Assembly (NCBI GenBank): GCA_023245515.1
Contig: JAHFKE010000044.1
Span: forward strand, 1-8,827
Direction of reading: 5' to 3'
Source: Candidatus Levyibacteriota bacterium
GTDB taxonomy: Bacteria; Patescibacteriota; Microgenomatia; Levybacterales; UBA12049
Length of the DNA: 8,827 bases
Of this stretch, positions 1 to 6,081 are shown in pieces. Each line of letters opens with the position of its first letter. Position 1 is the stretch's first letter. The position numbers were made by a program, and so were the translations under genes. The notes beneath the pieces are model-generated. The model was not told where the DNA came from, searched no databases, and saw nothing but the letters and a program-made list of their open reading frames with translations.

Positions 1-1
1 A

Positions 2-433
2 CCTAGGCGTAACGAATTTATCAAGAATATAGCAAGTCTGGATAAGGTCAATAGTGTCTTATTCCTTCCGCTCTTTTTTGTTCTCAGCGGTTTGAGGACG
101 CAAATAGGACTGATTAGCGGATTCAATCTGTGGTTAATTTGTTTTGCTATTTTTGCTGTGGCTTGTATTGGAAAGATTCTGGGTGGATTTTTCTCATCAC
201 ACTTCGTTGGCAACTCATGGAAGGATTCTCTCGGGGTGGGACTTCTTATGAATATGCGGGGACTAGTCGAGTTAATTGTTCTCAATATCGGTCTTGAGCT
301 CGGCGTGCTTTCTCCGACGATTTTCGCGATGCTTGTGATTATGGCACTGGCAACAACGATGATGGCTTCACCGCTTTTGGCACTTCTTGGCTATAGAAAG
401 GGGGAGCAGTCACTTGCAGCTTCAAGTCAATAA
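2..433 (+). CDS. Cation:proton antiporter, CPA2 family, C-terminal part (5' end outside window)
   Basis: Integral membrane transporter that exchanges Na+ or K+ for protons across the cytoplasmic membrane. Only the last 143 codons are present; the frame is open from base 2 and ends with TAA at 431-433. The fragment shows hydrophobic helices and segments typical of Kef/NapA/CHX-type antiporters: LPLFFVLSGLRTQIGLI near the start, then a GLLMNMRGLVELIVLNIGLE helix, then a helix containing MALATTMMASPLL, followed by a short polar tail (YRKGEQSLAASSQ). The Asn-x-Arg-Gly-Leu-x-Glu-Leu element is a recognisable family signature. There is no RCK/TrkA nucleotide-binding domain after the membrane part, unlike full KefB or KefC. 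The ion selectivity cannot be read from this fragment. The gene converges on the neighbouring minus-strand gene with a one-base gap between stop codons. The family call is firm; the exact subfamily is not. Confidence 0.9.
   Translation, partial: PRRNEFIKNIASLDKVNSVLFLPLFFVLSGLRTQIGLISGFNLWLICFAIFAVACIGKILGGFFSSHFVGNSWKDSLGVGLLMNMRGLVELIVLNIGLELGVLSPTIFAMLVIMALATTMMASPLLALLGYRKGEQSLAASSQ
31..60 (+). repeat. Two-block repeat, copy A, inside the antiporter gene
   Basis: AGCAAGTCTGG (31-41), nine bases, then ATAGTGTCTT (51-60). The same two blocks with an eight-base gap occur at 5422-5450. Here the sequence is in the sense strand of the antiporter gene, in the residues around IASLDKVNSVL. Confidence 0.4.
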
Positions 434-434
434 C

Positions 435-2246
435 TCATTCATCAACATTATCGTTGGCGGCATCAGAGGAGATAACGTGGGTGATCTCTCTTCTCTTGTT
501 CGCAATAGCAGCCACCACTACTACTCTTCCTGCTCTAACCTCGTTGCGGTAAATATCTCTTAAATCGGAAGCATTGCCTCTTACAGCACTAGTCTCTACT
601 TCAAAGGCCTTCGTTCGTTCGATGATCTTTTCTATTCTCGTATTCTCGTCATCTGTATCATAAATTTTATATTTTGTATCATCAAATTTCCCCATGGCGA
701 CGATAACCAGCGCTTCCTTCTCAAAGTCTGCTTTCAAATCTCCCGGAAGCTCCGGCATGAATTTATCAGCCAGTCCTTTGAGTTTTTTTATCTCCCCTCT
801 GTCTGCCCTGGTAAATCTGCCTTGTGGTGTCACGTGGATAAAAGCTTTTGTGTTAACATTGAGAGGGGCACCTGTCGAACCTGCGCGAACTAACTGTTCA
901 GGATGCTCTACTAGATCGTGTTCACCTGGAACTATGTTGCTTAGGTTTCTATACGCGCTATTTCTAACAGAGGTGTATGCAAGTGTTCTTACTGCTTCTT
1001 GAGATTTATCCTCTTTCATCTGCCCAGGTATCCACGAAAATTCCGGATCTGCATCTTCGTATTTTTCTGTAATACCTTTCGCAATGAGTCCGGTAAGCAT
1101 CATGCTGTCAGCAAAGTCATCTGTGTTAGTCAGATCCAGTTCGACAGGGAGCCCAAGTTGGTCACGAAGTCTTCTTTTTACTCGGTCTATTTTGGAACTA
1201 AATTGCTGGTCAAGCAGTTCTGTCATCATAATCTTGCCTGAAAAATGAAGGTCTTCAAGTGTGGGACGAAGTTCTTCAGGGCTATCAACTGCGCTAAGCG
1301 AGCCATTAAGATATGCGTCCCTGAGTCCATAGATCAGGCCTTGGGAATGCGAATCGTGAACCATGTCAAAGGTGGCCCCTTTTCCGCCTGCCTTCCTTAT
1401 GTTGTTGTTGTACGCATCGAAACCTTCTCCGAGCTCGTCAAAATAGAGATTAATACCACCTATTTTCATTGCCGTCTCTTCCGAGGTTCCGTCTGCAGTC
1501 CCTTTGGCTTTTGCCGCTCCGCAACCATGTACTGGATGTACAGAGTCAATATGCGGCCCGGGGAATTCAACGATTTGCGGTTTCTGCTCAGTTCGTGTTT
1601 GATAGACTGCATGCTCTTTCGGTTTTAGCGGTGCGGGCCTGAAGGCGAATGGATTCTCTGCCTCTTCCTCTTCGAGCGCTTCTCTTATAACGCTAGTAAT
1701 ATCCCGAACTGTCTGTCCAAAGATTTCCATGTTCTTAAATCTTTCGTTATTAGCTTCTATATTCCTTCGTTTCAGGTCAAACAGTTTTACGTCTGCGGTG
1801 ATTGCGGAGGGGATTGAGTGATCTTTAAGAACGGGTGTGCCGTCTGAGCCTGAGATCTTGGTGGCGAACATCCCCTGGGGTCTTTTATCCAGAACCCCGA
1901 CGAGAGGATCGAAAATAGCTCCGTTATAGATTCTTCCATCAGAGCATGCTGCACCGCCCACACCTGTTCCCGTGTAGTTATTGATATAGGGAACATATGT
2001 TTGATAGTTCTCGCCAAAGATTTGTGCTGAGATTCTCCTGTTCTCCAAATCCCAGGCAAAAAACCGCTCAAGGCCTTTGGAAACCCGCTCAGCTGCTTCT
2101 TCTCCTTCAGCAGGATCAACTCTGGCAATTTCCCATTTCCTGGCTACTGCAAGATTTTTTTCTGCTTTTGTTACCAAGCGGTCTGCCGGCGAAGAAGCCT
2201 CTGCCGCTCTAAGAATTAATCCTGGTCTTTGTTCTGTTCCTGCCAT
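435..2246 (-). CDS. Candidate beta-class / CsoSCA- or CDCA-like carbonic anhydrase, 603 residues
   Basis: Not recognised by overall similarity; the call rests on a candidate active site. Residues 101-105 read C-S-D-G-R, matching the Cys-x-Asp-x-Arg element that gives beta-carbonic anhydrases a zinc ligand and the Asp-Arg dyad. It is followed by GMFATKISGSD, placed like the 'lfvvRnaGn' strand of that family. Residues 232-244 contain H232 and C242 within a segment ending HGCGA. A His-x9-Cys spacing fits the metal ligands of diatom CDCA (H315/C325) and nearly fits CsoSCA (H242/C253). A charged insert (about 185-225, with an EEEE run) separates the two halves, and about 350 further residues follow without a family I recognise. 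There is no signal peptide or membrane helix, so it is probably cytoplasmic. The ATG has GGAG eight bases upstream and its own promoter. It lies 61 bp downstream of the helicase gene. The likely reaction is CO2/bicarbonate interconversion, but an inactive relative is possible. Confidence 0.45.
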   Translation of the reverse strand: MAGTEQRPGLILRAAEASSPADRLVTKAEKNLAVARKWEIARVDPAEGEEAAERVSKGLERFFAWDLENRRISAQIFGENYQTYVPYINNYTGTGVGGAACSDGRIYNGAIFDPLVGVLDKRPQGMFATKISGSDGTPVLKDHSIPSAITADVKLFDLKRRNIEANNERFKNMEIFGQTVRDITSVIREALEEEEAENPFAFRPAPLKPKEHAVYQTRTEQKPQIVEFPGPHIDSVHPVHGCGAAKAKGTADGTSEETAMKIGGINLYFDELGEGFDAYNNNIRKAGGKGATFDMVHDSHSQGLIYGLRDAYLNGSLSAVDSPEELRPTLEDLHFSGKIMMTELLDQQFSSKIDRVKRRLRDQLGLPVELDLTNTDDFADSMMLTGLIAKGITEKYEDADPEFSWIPGQMKEDKSQEAVRTLAYTSVRNSAYRNLSNIVPGEHDLVEHPEQLVRAGSTGAPLNVNTKAFIHVTPQGRFTRADRGEIKKLKGLADKFMPELPGDLKADFEKEALVIVAMGKFDDTKYKIYDTDDENTRIEKIIERTKAFEVETSAVRGNASDLRDIYRNEVRAGRVVVVAAIANKRREITHVISSDAANDNVDE

Positions 2247-2254
2247 AGTGTGTG

Positions 2255-2258
2255 CTCC
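2255..2258 (-). promoter_or_regulatory. Ribosome binding site of the 603-residue gene
   Basis: On the minus strand GGAG lies eight bases before the ATG at 2246. It supports this start and is the clearest Shine-Dalgarno sequence in the window. Confidence 0.65.
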
Positions 2259-2266
2259 AAAAATGG

Positions 2267-2295
2267 ATTATAGGATTTCCTCTTTATTATTTCAA
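2267..2295 (-). promoter_or_regulatory. Sigma-70-type promoter for the 603-residue gene
   Basis: Read on the minus strand, TTGAAA (2295-2290), a 17-base spacer and a perfect TATAAT (2272-2267) fill most of the 61-bp gap after the helicase stop codon. Transcription would start near 2260 and give a leader of about 14 bases with the GGAG close to its 5' end. The gene can therefore be transcribed independently of the helicase, although read-through from it remains possible. Confidence 0.65.
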
Positions 2296-2299
2296 GAGG
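2279..2299. repeat. Six-base inverted repeat overlapping the -35 box
   Basis: CCTCTT (2279-2284) and AAGAGG (2294-2299) form a perfect inverted repeat around a nine-base centre, and the right arm overlaps the -35 hexamer at 2290-2295. It could be an operator or the remains of a hairpin after the helicase gene. No T-run follows it in the minus-strand direction, so it is not a good intrinsic terminator. Chance is also possible for a six-base arm. Confidence 0.3.
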
Positions 2300-2307
2300 G
2301 AACCCAG

Positions 2308-5300
2308 TCAAATGCTTGTCATTGCCTCAAGAACTGTTGTAATTTCATCGCTCAACCCTGCTTCATTTGGCAAAGGTTTGTATGTGTGGGAATATTCATC
2401 AAGACGCCGGTATAATGCCAGTTGGAAAGGTTGCTGCGCCTGAGCATCTCTTCCAAATAAGTCCTTAACGAGAGGGTCTTTGGCTGCGATAGTCAGTAAT
2501 CTGTATAGGTCAAGGTTATGTTTTGTTTTATTGATTTTGCTATCGACAGCTCTATTAGTGTCATATGCATGATAATCTTTTGTTGCGTCCTTTCTCGTTT
2601 TCTCTAATGTTTTTGTTACATTATCTAGTGTTTCTGAACCGACTTTTGCTGATAAGAGAGCCAGCATGCCTTCTTCGCCTTGATTAGCAAGCGCAGAGAC
2701 GGCTAACCTGAATTTTCCTTGATCTCTTTTTCCTTCGTCAGTCATAATCGTTACCAGCTCATCTGTTGGTGTATCTTCATAATCTTGCAGCATGGTGAAG
2801 CGTTCATCGTTAGCAGATGGTCTTGCCTCATAGACAGGTTCTGGTTGAGCATAAGAATATCTTGGGCTTCTATATCGATCAAGACGAGGAGTTGATTCGT
2901 AGGGTTCATATGAAGGCCTACTCAGTGATGAATAGCCAAAAAGACTATCTCTTTCAGAAGCTCTTTCTTCTTCTTTTCTCATAATCTCCTGTCTGGTTTC
3001 AGTATCTGCTTCTACTCTTTCTGATGTGAGCACCAAATTTCCCAACTTTACCTGCCTTTGAACAAAAGCTTTATCAGAGTATGAATCATAATAACCAGTT
3101 GATGCGTCAGTCTCTTCAGTAAGAGCTTTTGGTGCCACTTCTCTGATCCAGTCGAGCTGTACAGGGGCCACCATACTTGCGAAATGCATATCTCTTCCTT
3201 TGGCATCTTTAGTAATGCCTTCAGCTAGGATAAGCTGTACGTCTCCTTTATAGGCTGATGCGTAGGGAATATTGATTGTTTCTCCTTTGAGACCTGAGTA
3301 GCCATAGCTTGTCTTAGTAGAGACTCCGTCTGTTAGGCCTACGAGGAGGGATTTGGTTAGATCCTCATTGGAGAATGCTCGGCGCTCTGCCAGGTATGCT
3401 CCTAGATGCATACCTGAGTCTCTAGTCGTGTCACGGAGTTCTGAAAGTGTACGATCGACTATGGTAAGTTTCTTAAAATTTAAAAAGTGCTCTTTACTCC
3501 ATTGCTGAAGATTCTTCTGCACCCATTTACCTCTATGCATCCCTGCTTTTTCAGGATCATAGTTGTCGTGGAGCTGTTGTTGTTCTGCTTTGTAGGCCCT
3601 ATAGGCATTGACTGTTGCTACAAAATCAGAGTCGGTTCCTTCTCCAAATGCTTGCCAGACAAGCCCGGCAACTTCACGAGCACCTCCTTGCAGAGGCAAT
3701 GCTGCCCCGTTGATTCGGATTTTTCCTTCTTTTGCTCGTTCGGCCCATGGTGGAAGAATGCTTCTTCGTAAATTATCTGAAGTGTCTTCATGTAGAGAAG
3801 ATCCTGGAATATATATTCGATCAATAACTTTCTGAGCAACTTCTTTATCTACGACTATATCTTTTGCATTCTTTGGAGGCGTGAAGGCGATTCCTTCATT
3901 TTGCAGAGCTGCCATACTGATCATGGCTTCAGGCAGAACACCCCTTTTTTCTGCCTCAAGCAGTACAATAGCCCGTTCAGGATCAATGGGGAACTCAACG
4001 AGTCTTCTTCCTAGATCGGTGACTCTCCCCTCATCATCAAGTGCGTCAAAATTTTGTAGACGTTTTACGGCTACGGCAATTTTGTTATCGCTCGGTTTAT
4101 CAAGCATATCAAGTGTGCGAATATCAAAGCCTATGGCAGCAATTTGCAGAGCAACAGAGGTGGTAGCTTCCCGTTGAATAGCAGGTATGGGCCAGTATTG
4201 AGGATTTTCTCTTGTCGTCATAATCTCATACTCATTCCTGAAAGAAACCGGTATGTAAAATCCGGGCCCTTCTCGTCCTGAACGCCCTTTGCCCTGGTCA
4301 GCTTCAGCACCTGAAACGGAAGTTTTTTCTAAGTGACCGGCACCGTTGGCATCGACAGTTTTGCGTTTGATCTGAAGCGAGTCAATTGCGCCAATCGTAC
4401 CGGGTATTGTTATAGCGGATCTAACGATTTCAGTAGCGCAAATAAATCTGATTTTGCCTGAGTCTATGGGTTGCTCGATCAATTGCTGTTCTTCAGTCTC
4501 CATTTTTCCATGACAGGCAATGACTTCCAGTAGGTGTTCCAGGTTCTTTTCTTTTGCGTACTCTGCTATTTCCTCCATAGCGCTCTGAATATCATCTTTC
4601 CCGGGAAGGAGGACTAATACCACCCCTGAGTGGACTCCATTTTGCTTTTGAGGGTCTTTCTCGTCAGGTACAGTCAATTTGCCTTTTCCGAATGCGTCAA
4701 GAACGTTCTGCGCAGACTCAATTGCTCCCTCTGTGTGATGTTGTCCAAGCCGCAAATGGTAAGGGCGGACATCCACAGGATAATTACGATCATTCATGGC
4801 GAGAATCGGGTCTCCTGTATTAAAGAACCTCTTAAATTTTTGTGTATCGATGGTGGCTGAAGTAATAATAACTCTTGTATTTGGAGAGTGGGGCAGAAGT
4901 TGCTTGATGAGTGTAAGATTGATATCTGTCTGAATGGTGCGTTCATGTGCCTCATCAATCACAATGACACCTTCAGGGAGTTTGCCTTCATTGCGGATCT
5001 TATTGGTTAGGGATTGATCTACCATGAGAGTAAGACGGGTTTTGGCAGAAATCTTCGATCCTTCACCTTTGAGCCTCCAGCCCACTTCTTCGCCCGGTTT
5101 AACACCCATTTCTTGTGCGATAAATCCGCCGTTCATGCGGACGGCTGGGCGACGTGTCTGGGTCAGAATTACTTGCGTGTTGGGCTCGTTATCGATAAGC
5201 GCTTGTCCGATACGTGTCGTTTTACCGAGTCCAGCTTCAGCTTGAACTACCATAACTCGTTCATGAGGAAGGCGTGAGAGAAGGGGAGTGAGGTATGCGT

Positions 5301-5460
5301 CAAATCCACGCCTAACACGCGCACGACCGTCTTTCCATTGATAATACTGTCTGCCTTCATCAGTCTCCTCCTGAGGAGCCTCTTTTACAGGAGAAGACAT
5401 AGGCTTTCGTTTGAACTGCTCAGCAAGTCTGGCAGGTGTTATAGTGTCTTTCTGTGCCAT
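2308..5460 (-). CDS. DEAH-box (HrpA/HrpB-like) ATP-dependent RNA helicase with long C-terminal extension
   Basis: Cytoplasmic superfamily 2 helicase, expected to unwind or remodel RNA using ATP. Motifs appear in order: motif I AEAGLGKTT (74-82), Ia TQTRRPA (100-106), II DEAH (169-172), III SAT (201-203), IV LVLLPGKDD (282-290), V ATEIVRSAITIPG (342-354) and VI QGKGRSGR (389-396). In motif VI the usual second-position Arg is Gly390, while both later arginines (R393, R396) remain. A winged-helix/ratchet segment follows at about 450-510 (DLGRRLVEFPIDPERAIVLL), and an OB-fold-like region lies near 705-785. Residues from about 815 to 1050 do not match the family: a Glu/Arg-rich stretch, a Tyr/Pro/Ser/Arg-rich low-complexity stretch (about 840-882), then a probably helical tail. 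The protein is longer than HrpB (about 800 residues) and shorter than HrpA (about 1300). The first 56 residues before the core are charged. No Shine-Dalgarno precedes the ATG, and a -10 box lies six bases upstream. Confidence 0.9.
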   Translation of the reverse strand: MAQKDTITPARLAEQFKRKPMSSPVKEAPQEETDEGRQYYQWKDGRARVRRGFDAYLTPLLSRLPHERVMVVQAEAGLGKTTRIGQALIDNEPNTQVILTQTRRPAVRMNGGFIAQEMGVKPGEEVGWRLKGEGSKISAKTRLTLMVDQSLTNKIRNEGKLPEGVIVIDEAHERTIQTDINLTLIKQLLPHSPNTRVIITSATIDTQKFKRFFNTGDPILAMNDRNYPVDVRPYHLRLGQHHTEGAIESAQNVLDAFGKGKLTVPDEKDPQKQNGVHSGVVLVLLPGKDDIQSAMEEIAEYAKEKNLEHLLEVIACHGKMETEEQQLIEQPIDSGKIRFICATEIVRSAITIPGTIGAIDSLQIKRKTVDANGAGHLEKTSVSGAEADQGKGRSGREGPGFYIPVSFRNEYEIMTTRENPQYWPIPAIQREATTSVALQIAAIGFDIRTLDMLDKPSDNKIAVAVKRLQNFDALDDEGRVTDLGRRLVEFPIDPERAIVLLEAEKRGVLPEAMISMAALQNEGIAFTPPKNAKDIVVDKEVAQKVIDRIYIPGSSLHEDTSDNLRRSILPPWAERAKEGKIRINGAALPLQGGAREVAGLVWQAFGEGTDSDFVATVNAYRAYKAEQQQLHDNYDPEKAGMHRGKWVQKNLQQWSKEHFLNFKKLTIVDRTLSELRDTTRDSGMHLGAYLAERRAFSNEDLTKSLLVGLTDGVSTKTSYGYSGLKGETINIPYASAYKGDVQLILAEGITKDAKGRDMHFASMVAPVQLDWIREVAPKALTEETDASTGYYDSYSDKAFVQRQVKLGNLVLTSERVEADTETRQEIMRKEEERASERDSLFGYSSLSRPSYEPYESTPRLDRYRSPRYSYAQPEPVYEARPSANDERFTMLQDYEDTPTDELVTIMTDEGKRDQGKFRLAVSALANQGEEGMLALLSAKVGSETLDNVTKTLEKTRKDATKDYHAYDTNRAVDSKINKTKHNLDLYRLLTIAAKDPLVKDLFGRDAQAQQPFQLALYRRLDEYSHTYKPLPNEAGLSDEITTVLEAMTSI
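5422..5450 (+). repeat. Two-block repeat, copy B, antisense to the helicase 5' end
   Basis: AGCAAGTCTGG (5422-5432), eight bases, then ATAGTGTCTT (5441-5450), matching copy A at 31-60. On this strand it is the complement of helicase codons 4 to 13, just inside the start codon at 5460, so the helicase mRNA is complementary to copy A in the antiporter mRNA. Confidence 0.4.
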
Positions 5461-5466
5461 TGCGAT

Positions 5467-5495
5467 ATTTTATCAAAAAGACCCCCAAAATGCAA
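5467..5495 (-). promoter_or_regulatory. Extended -10 promoter giving a probably leaderless helicase mRNA
   Basis: On the minus strand TTGCAT (5495-5490) is followed by a 17-base spacer ending in TGA and then TAAAAT (5472-5467). TG one base before the hexamer is the extended -10 feature, which would compensate for the poor -35 (3 of 6 matches). Only six bases separate the -10 box from the helicase ATG at 5460, so transcription should begin at or within a base or two of the ATG. No Shine-Dalgarno is present, which agrees with a leaderless message. Confidence 0.55.
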
Positions 5496-5530
5496 CTATA
5501 GGACTAGAATAAAATATATTTATTCAAAAC

Positions 5531-5559
5531 ATGACAGAATCGGGAAATTTTGATAAAAT
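5531..5559 (+). promoter_or_regulatory. Promoter of the tRNA-Lys transcript
   Basis: ATGACA (5531-5536; 5 of 6 consensus bases), a 17-base spacer ending in TGA, and TAAAAT (5554-5559; 5 of 6) make a good sigma-70 promoter with an extended -10. The start site should lie near 5566, leaving a leader of about 115 bases before the tRNA. A weaker -10-like TATCAT at 5631-5636 is closer to the tRNA but has no convincing -35. Confidence 0.55.
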
Positions 5560-5569
5560 GATCTCTGAG

Positions 5570-5602
5570 TTCTCTGTTTTGTGATTCATAGCAAACGGAG
5601 AG
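5570..5602 (+). other. Stem-loop at the start of the tRNA precursor leader
   Basis: TCTCTGTTT (5571-5579) can pair with AAACGGAGA (5593-5601) in a nine-base-pair stem that includes one G-U pair. A further U-G pair at the base and a 13-base loop complete it. It would sit at the very 5' end of the transcript from the promoter at 5531-5559. It has no T-run after it, so it is not a terminator. It may protect the 5' end or be a processing signal; the function is unknown. Confidence 0.4.
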
Positions 5603-5680
5603 AATAAGCACAATGCTTTCATTCTAGCTCTATCATGAAGTGGGCCTGCCCGCTACTGACTGAGCAAAGCGATGACAAGC

Positions 5681-5752
5681 GGGCCGGTAGCTCAGTGGTA
5701 GAGCGGTTCCCTCTTAAGGAATTGGTCGGAGGTTCGAATCCTCTCCGGCTCA
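5681..5752 (+). tRNA. tRNA-Lys (anticodon CTT)
   Basis: A complete cloverleaf of 72 bases. The acceptor strands are 5681-5687 and 5745-5751, with one G-U pair at position 2-71. The D-stem GCTC/GAGC encloses the loop AGTGGTA. The anticodon stem GTTCC/GGAAT encloses loop CTCTTAA, with anticodon CTT at 5713-5715 after the invariant T33. The variable loop is TGGTC, and the T-arm is GGAGG, TTCGAAT, CCTCT. The discriminator base is A, as expected for lysine tRNAs. The CCA end is not encoded (the genome reads CAA), so a CCA-adding enzyme must complete it. It stands alone, between the divergent promoter region and a small membrane-protein gene that starts 40 bases later. Confidence 0.95.
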
Positions 5753-5780
5753 CAAAACTAAAAGTTTAGTTTATATAATA

Positions 5781-5786
5781 TAAAAT
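5781..5786 (+). promoter_or_regulatory. Possible -10 box of the 86-residue gene
   Basis: TAAAAT lies exactly six bases before the ATG at 5793, the same geometry as at the helicase start, and no Shine-Dalgarno is visible. An overlapping alternative, TATAAT at 5774-5779, would give a leader of about seven bases. Neither has a good -35, so transcription could also continue from the tRNA. Confidence 0.35.
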
Positions 5787-5792
5787 AAGTCT

Positions 5793-6053
5793 ATGAAAGG
5801 AATGGGAATAGGTATAATTGTCGGTGTCTTTATCGTTCTAGGCTACCTCTATTTTACTTCAAATCGTATATCGTACGTGCTCTACAGGGGATCTGATGTT
5901 AATGAAAATAGTGCGGTATATATTGCGTCCTTTGATGCCAAGGAATCTGAAAAATACAACCGAGAAAATTGTGAGATTGCTCGAGATTTATTCCAAGCTC
6001 AACCTTTTGTAAGAGTAAAGTATTGGTGTAACCAAGTTAGCTCCAATTTTTAG
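5793..6053 (+). CDS. Small single-pass membrane protein, function unknown (86 residues)
   Basis: I do not recognise a named family. Residues 4-22 (MGIGIIVGVFIVLGYLYFT) form one hydrophobic helix after a short positively charged start, so the protein is probably anchored with its C-terminus outside. The remaining 64 residues are soluble. They contain two cysteines (C60 and C79) that could form a disulfide bond in the extracytoplasmic segment, around ENCEIARDLFQAQP and VKYWCNQ. The ATG is the first in frame and fits the helix; an ATG three codons later would also keep it. The gene follows tRNA-Lys by 40 bases on the same strand and is followed at 6155-6176 by a terminator-like hairpin, so it may form a short transcript with or without the tRNA. 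The membrane anchor and clean start make it a likely real gene. Confidence 0.7.
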   Translation: MKGMGIGIIVGVFIVLGYLYFTSNRISYVLYRGSDVNENSAVYIASFDAKESEKYNRENCEIARDLFQAQPFVRVKYWCNQVSSNF

Positions 6054-6081
6054 GAGTTTTTATAAACGACTTTAACCTGTT

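Larger units (their letters stand above)
5467..5559. repeat. Twelve-base inverted repeat carrying divergent -10 elements
   Basis: TTTTGATAAAAT occurs at 5548-5559 on the plus strand and at 5478-5467 on the minus strand, with 69 bases between the arms. Each copy supplies the extended -10 of the gene it faces: the tRNA on the right and the helicase on the left. The two outward-facing promoters thus share an identical core, and the AT-rich DNA between the copies holds both -35 regions. Confidence 0.6.

Noticed and set aside
694..1628. Plus-strand open frames at 694-1002, 999-1241 and 1245-1628
   Set aside because: They lie opposite the 603-residue gene, are Ser/Cys/Phe-rich, and have no ribosome sites or domain signals; typical antisense shadows.
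3487..5277. Plus-strand open frames inside the helicase gene (3487-3771, 3608-3835, 3881-4177, 4630-4860, 5014-5277)
   Set aside because: All are antisense to a helicase frame with intact motifs and show no protein-like signals.
2308..5460. Alternative genetic code (UGA as glycine) as in some CPR lineages
   Set aside because: TGA ends both long minus-strand genes at sensible points and no in-frame TGA is needed anywhere.
6041..6061. Hairpin CTCC...GGAG followed by TTTTT at the end of the 86-residue gene
   Set aside because: The stem has only four firm pairs with an A-A mismatch next to the loop and overlaps the stop codon; the hairpin at 6155-6176 is stronger.
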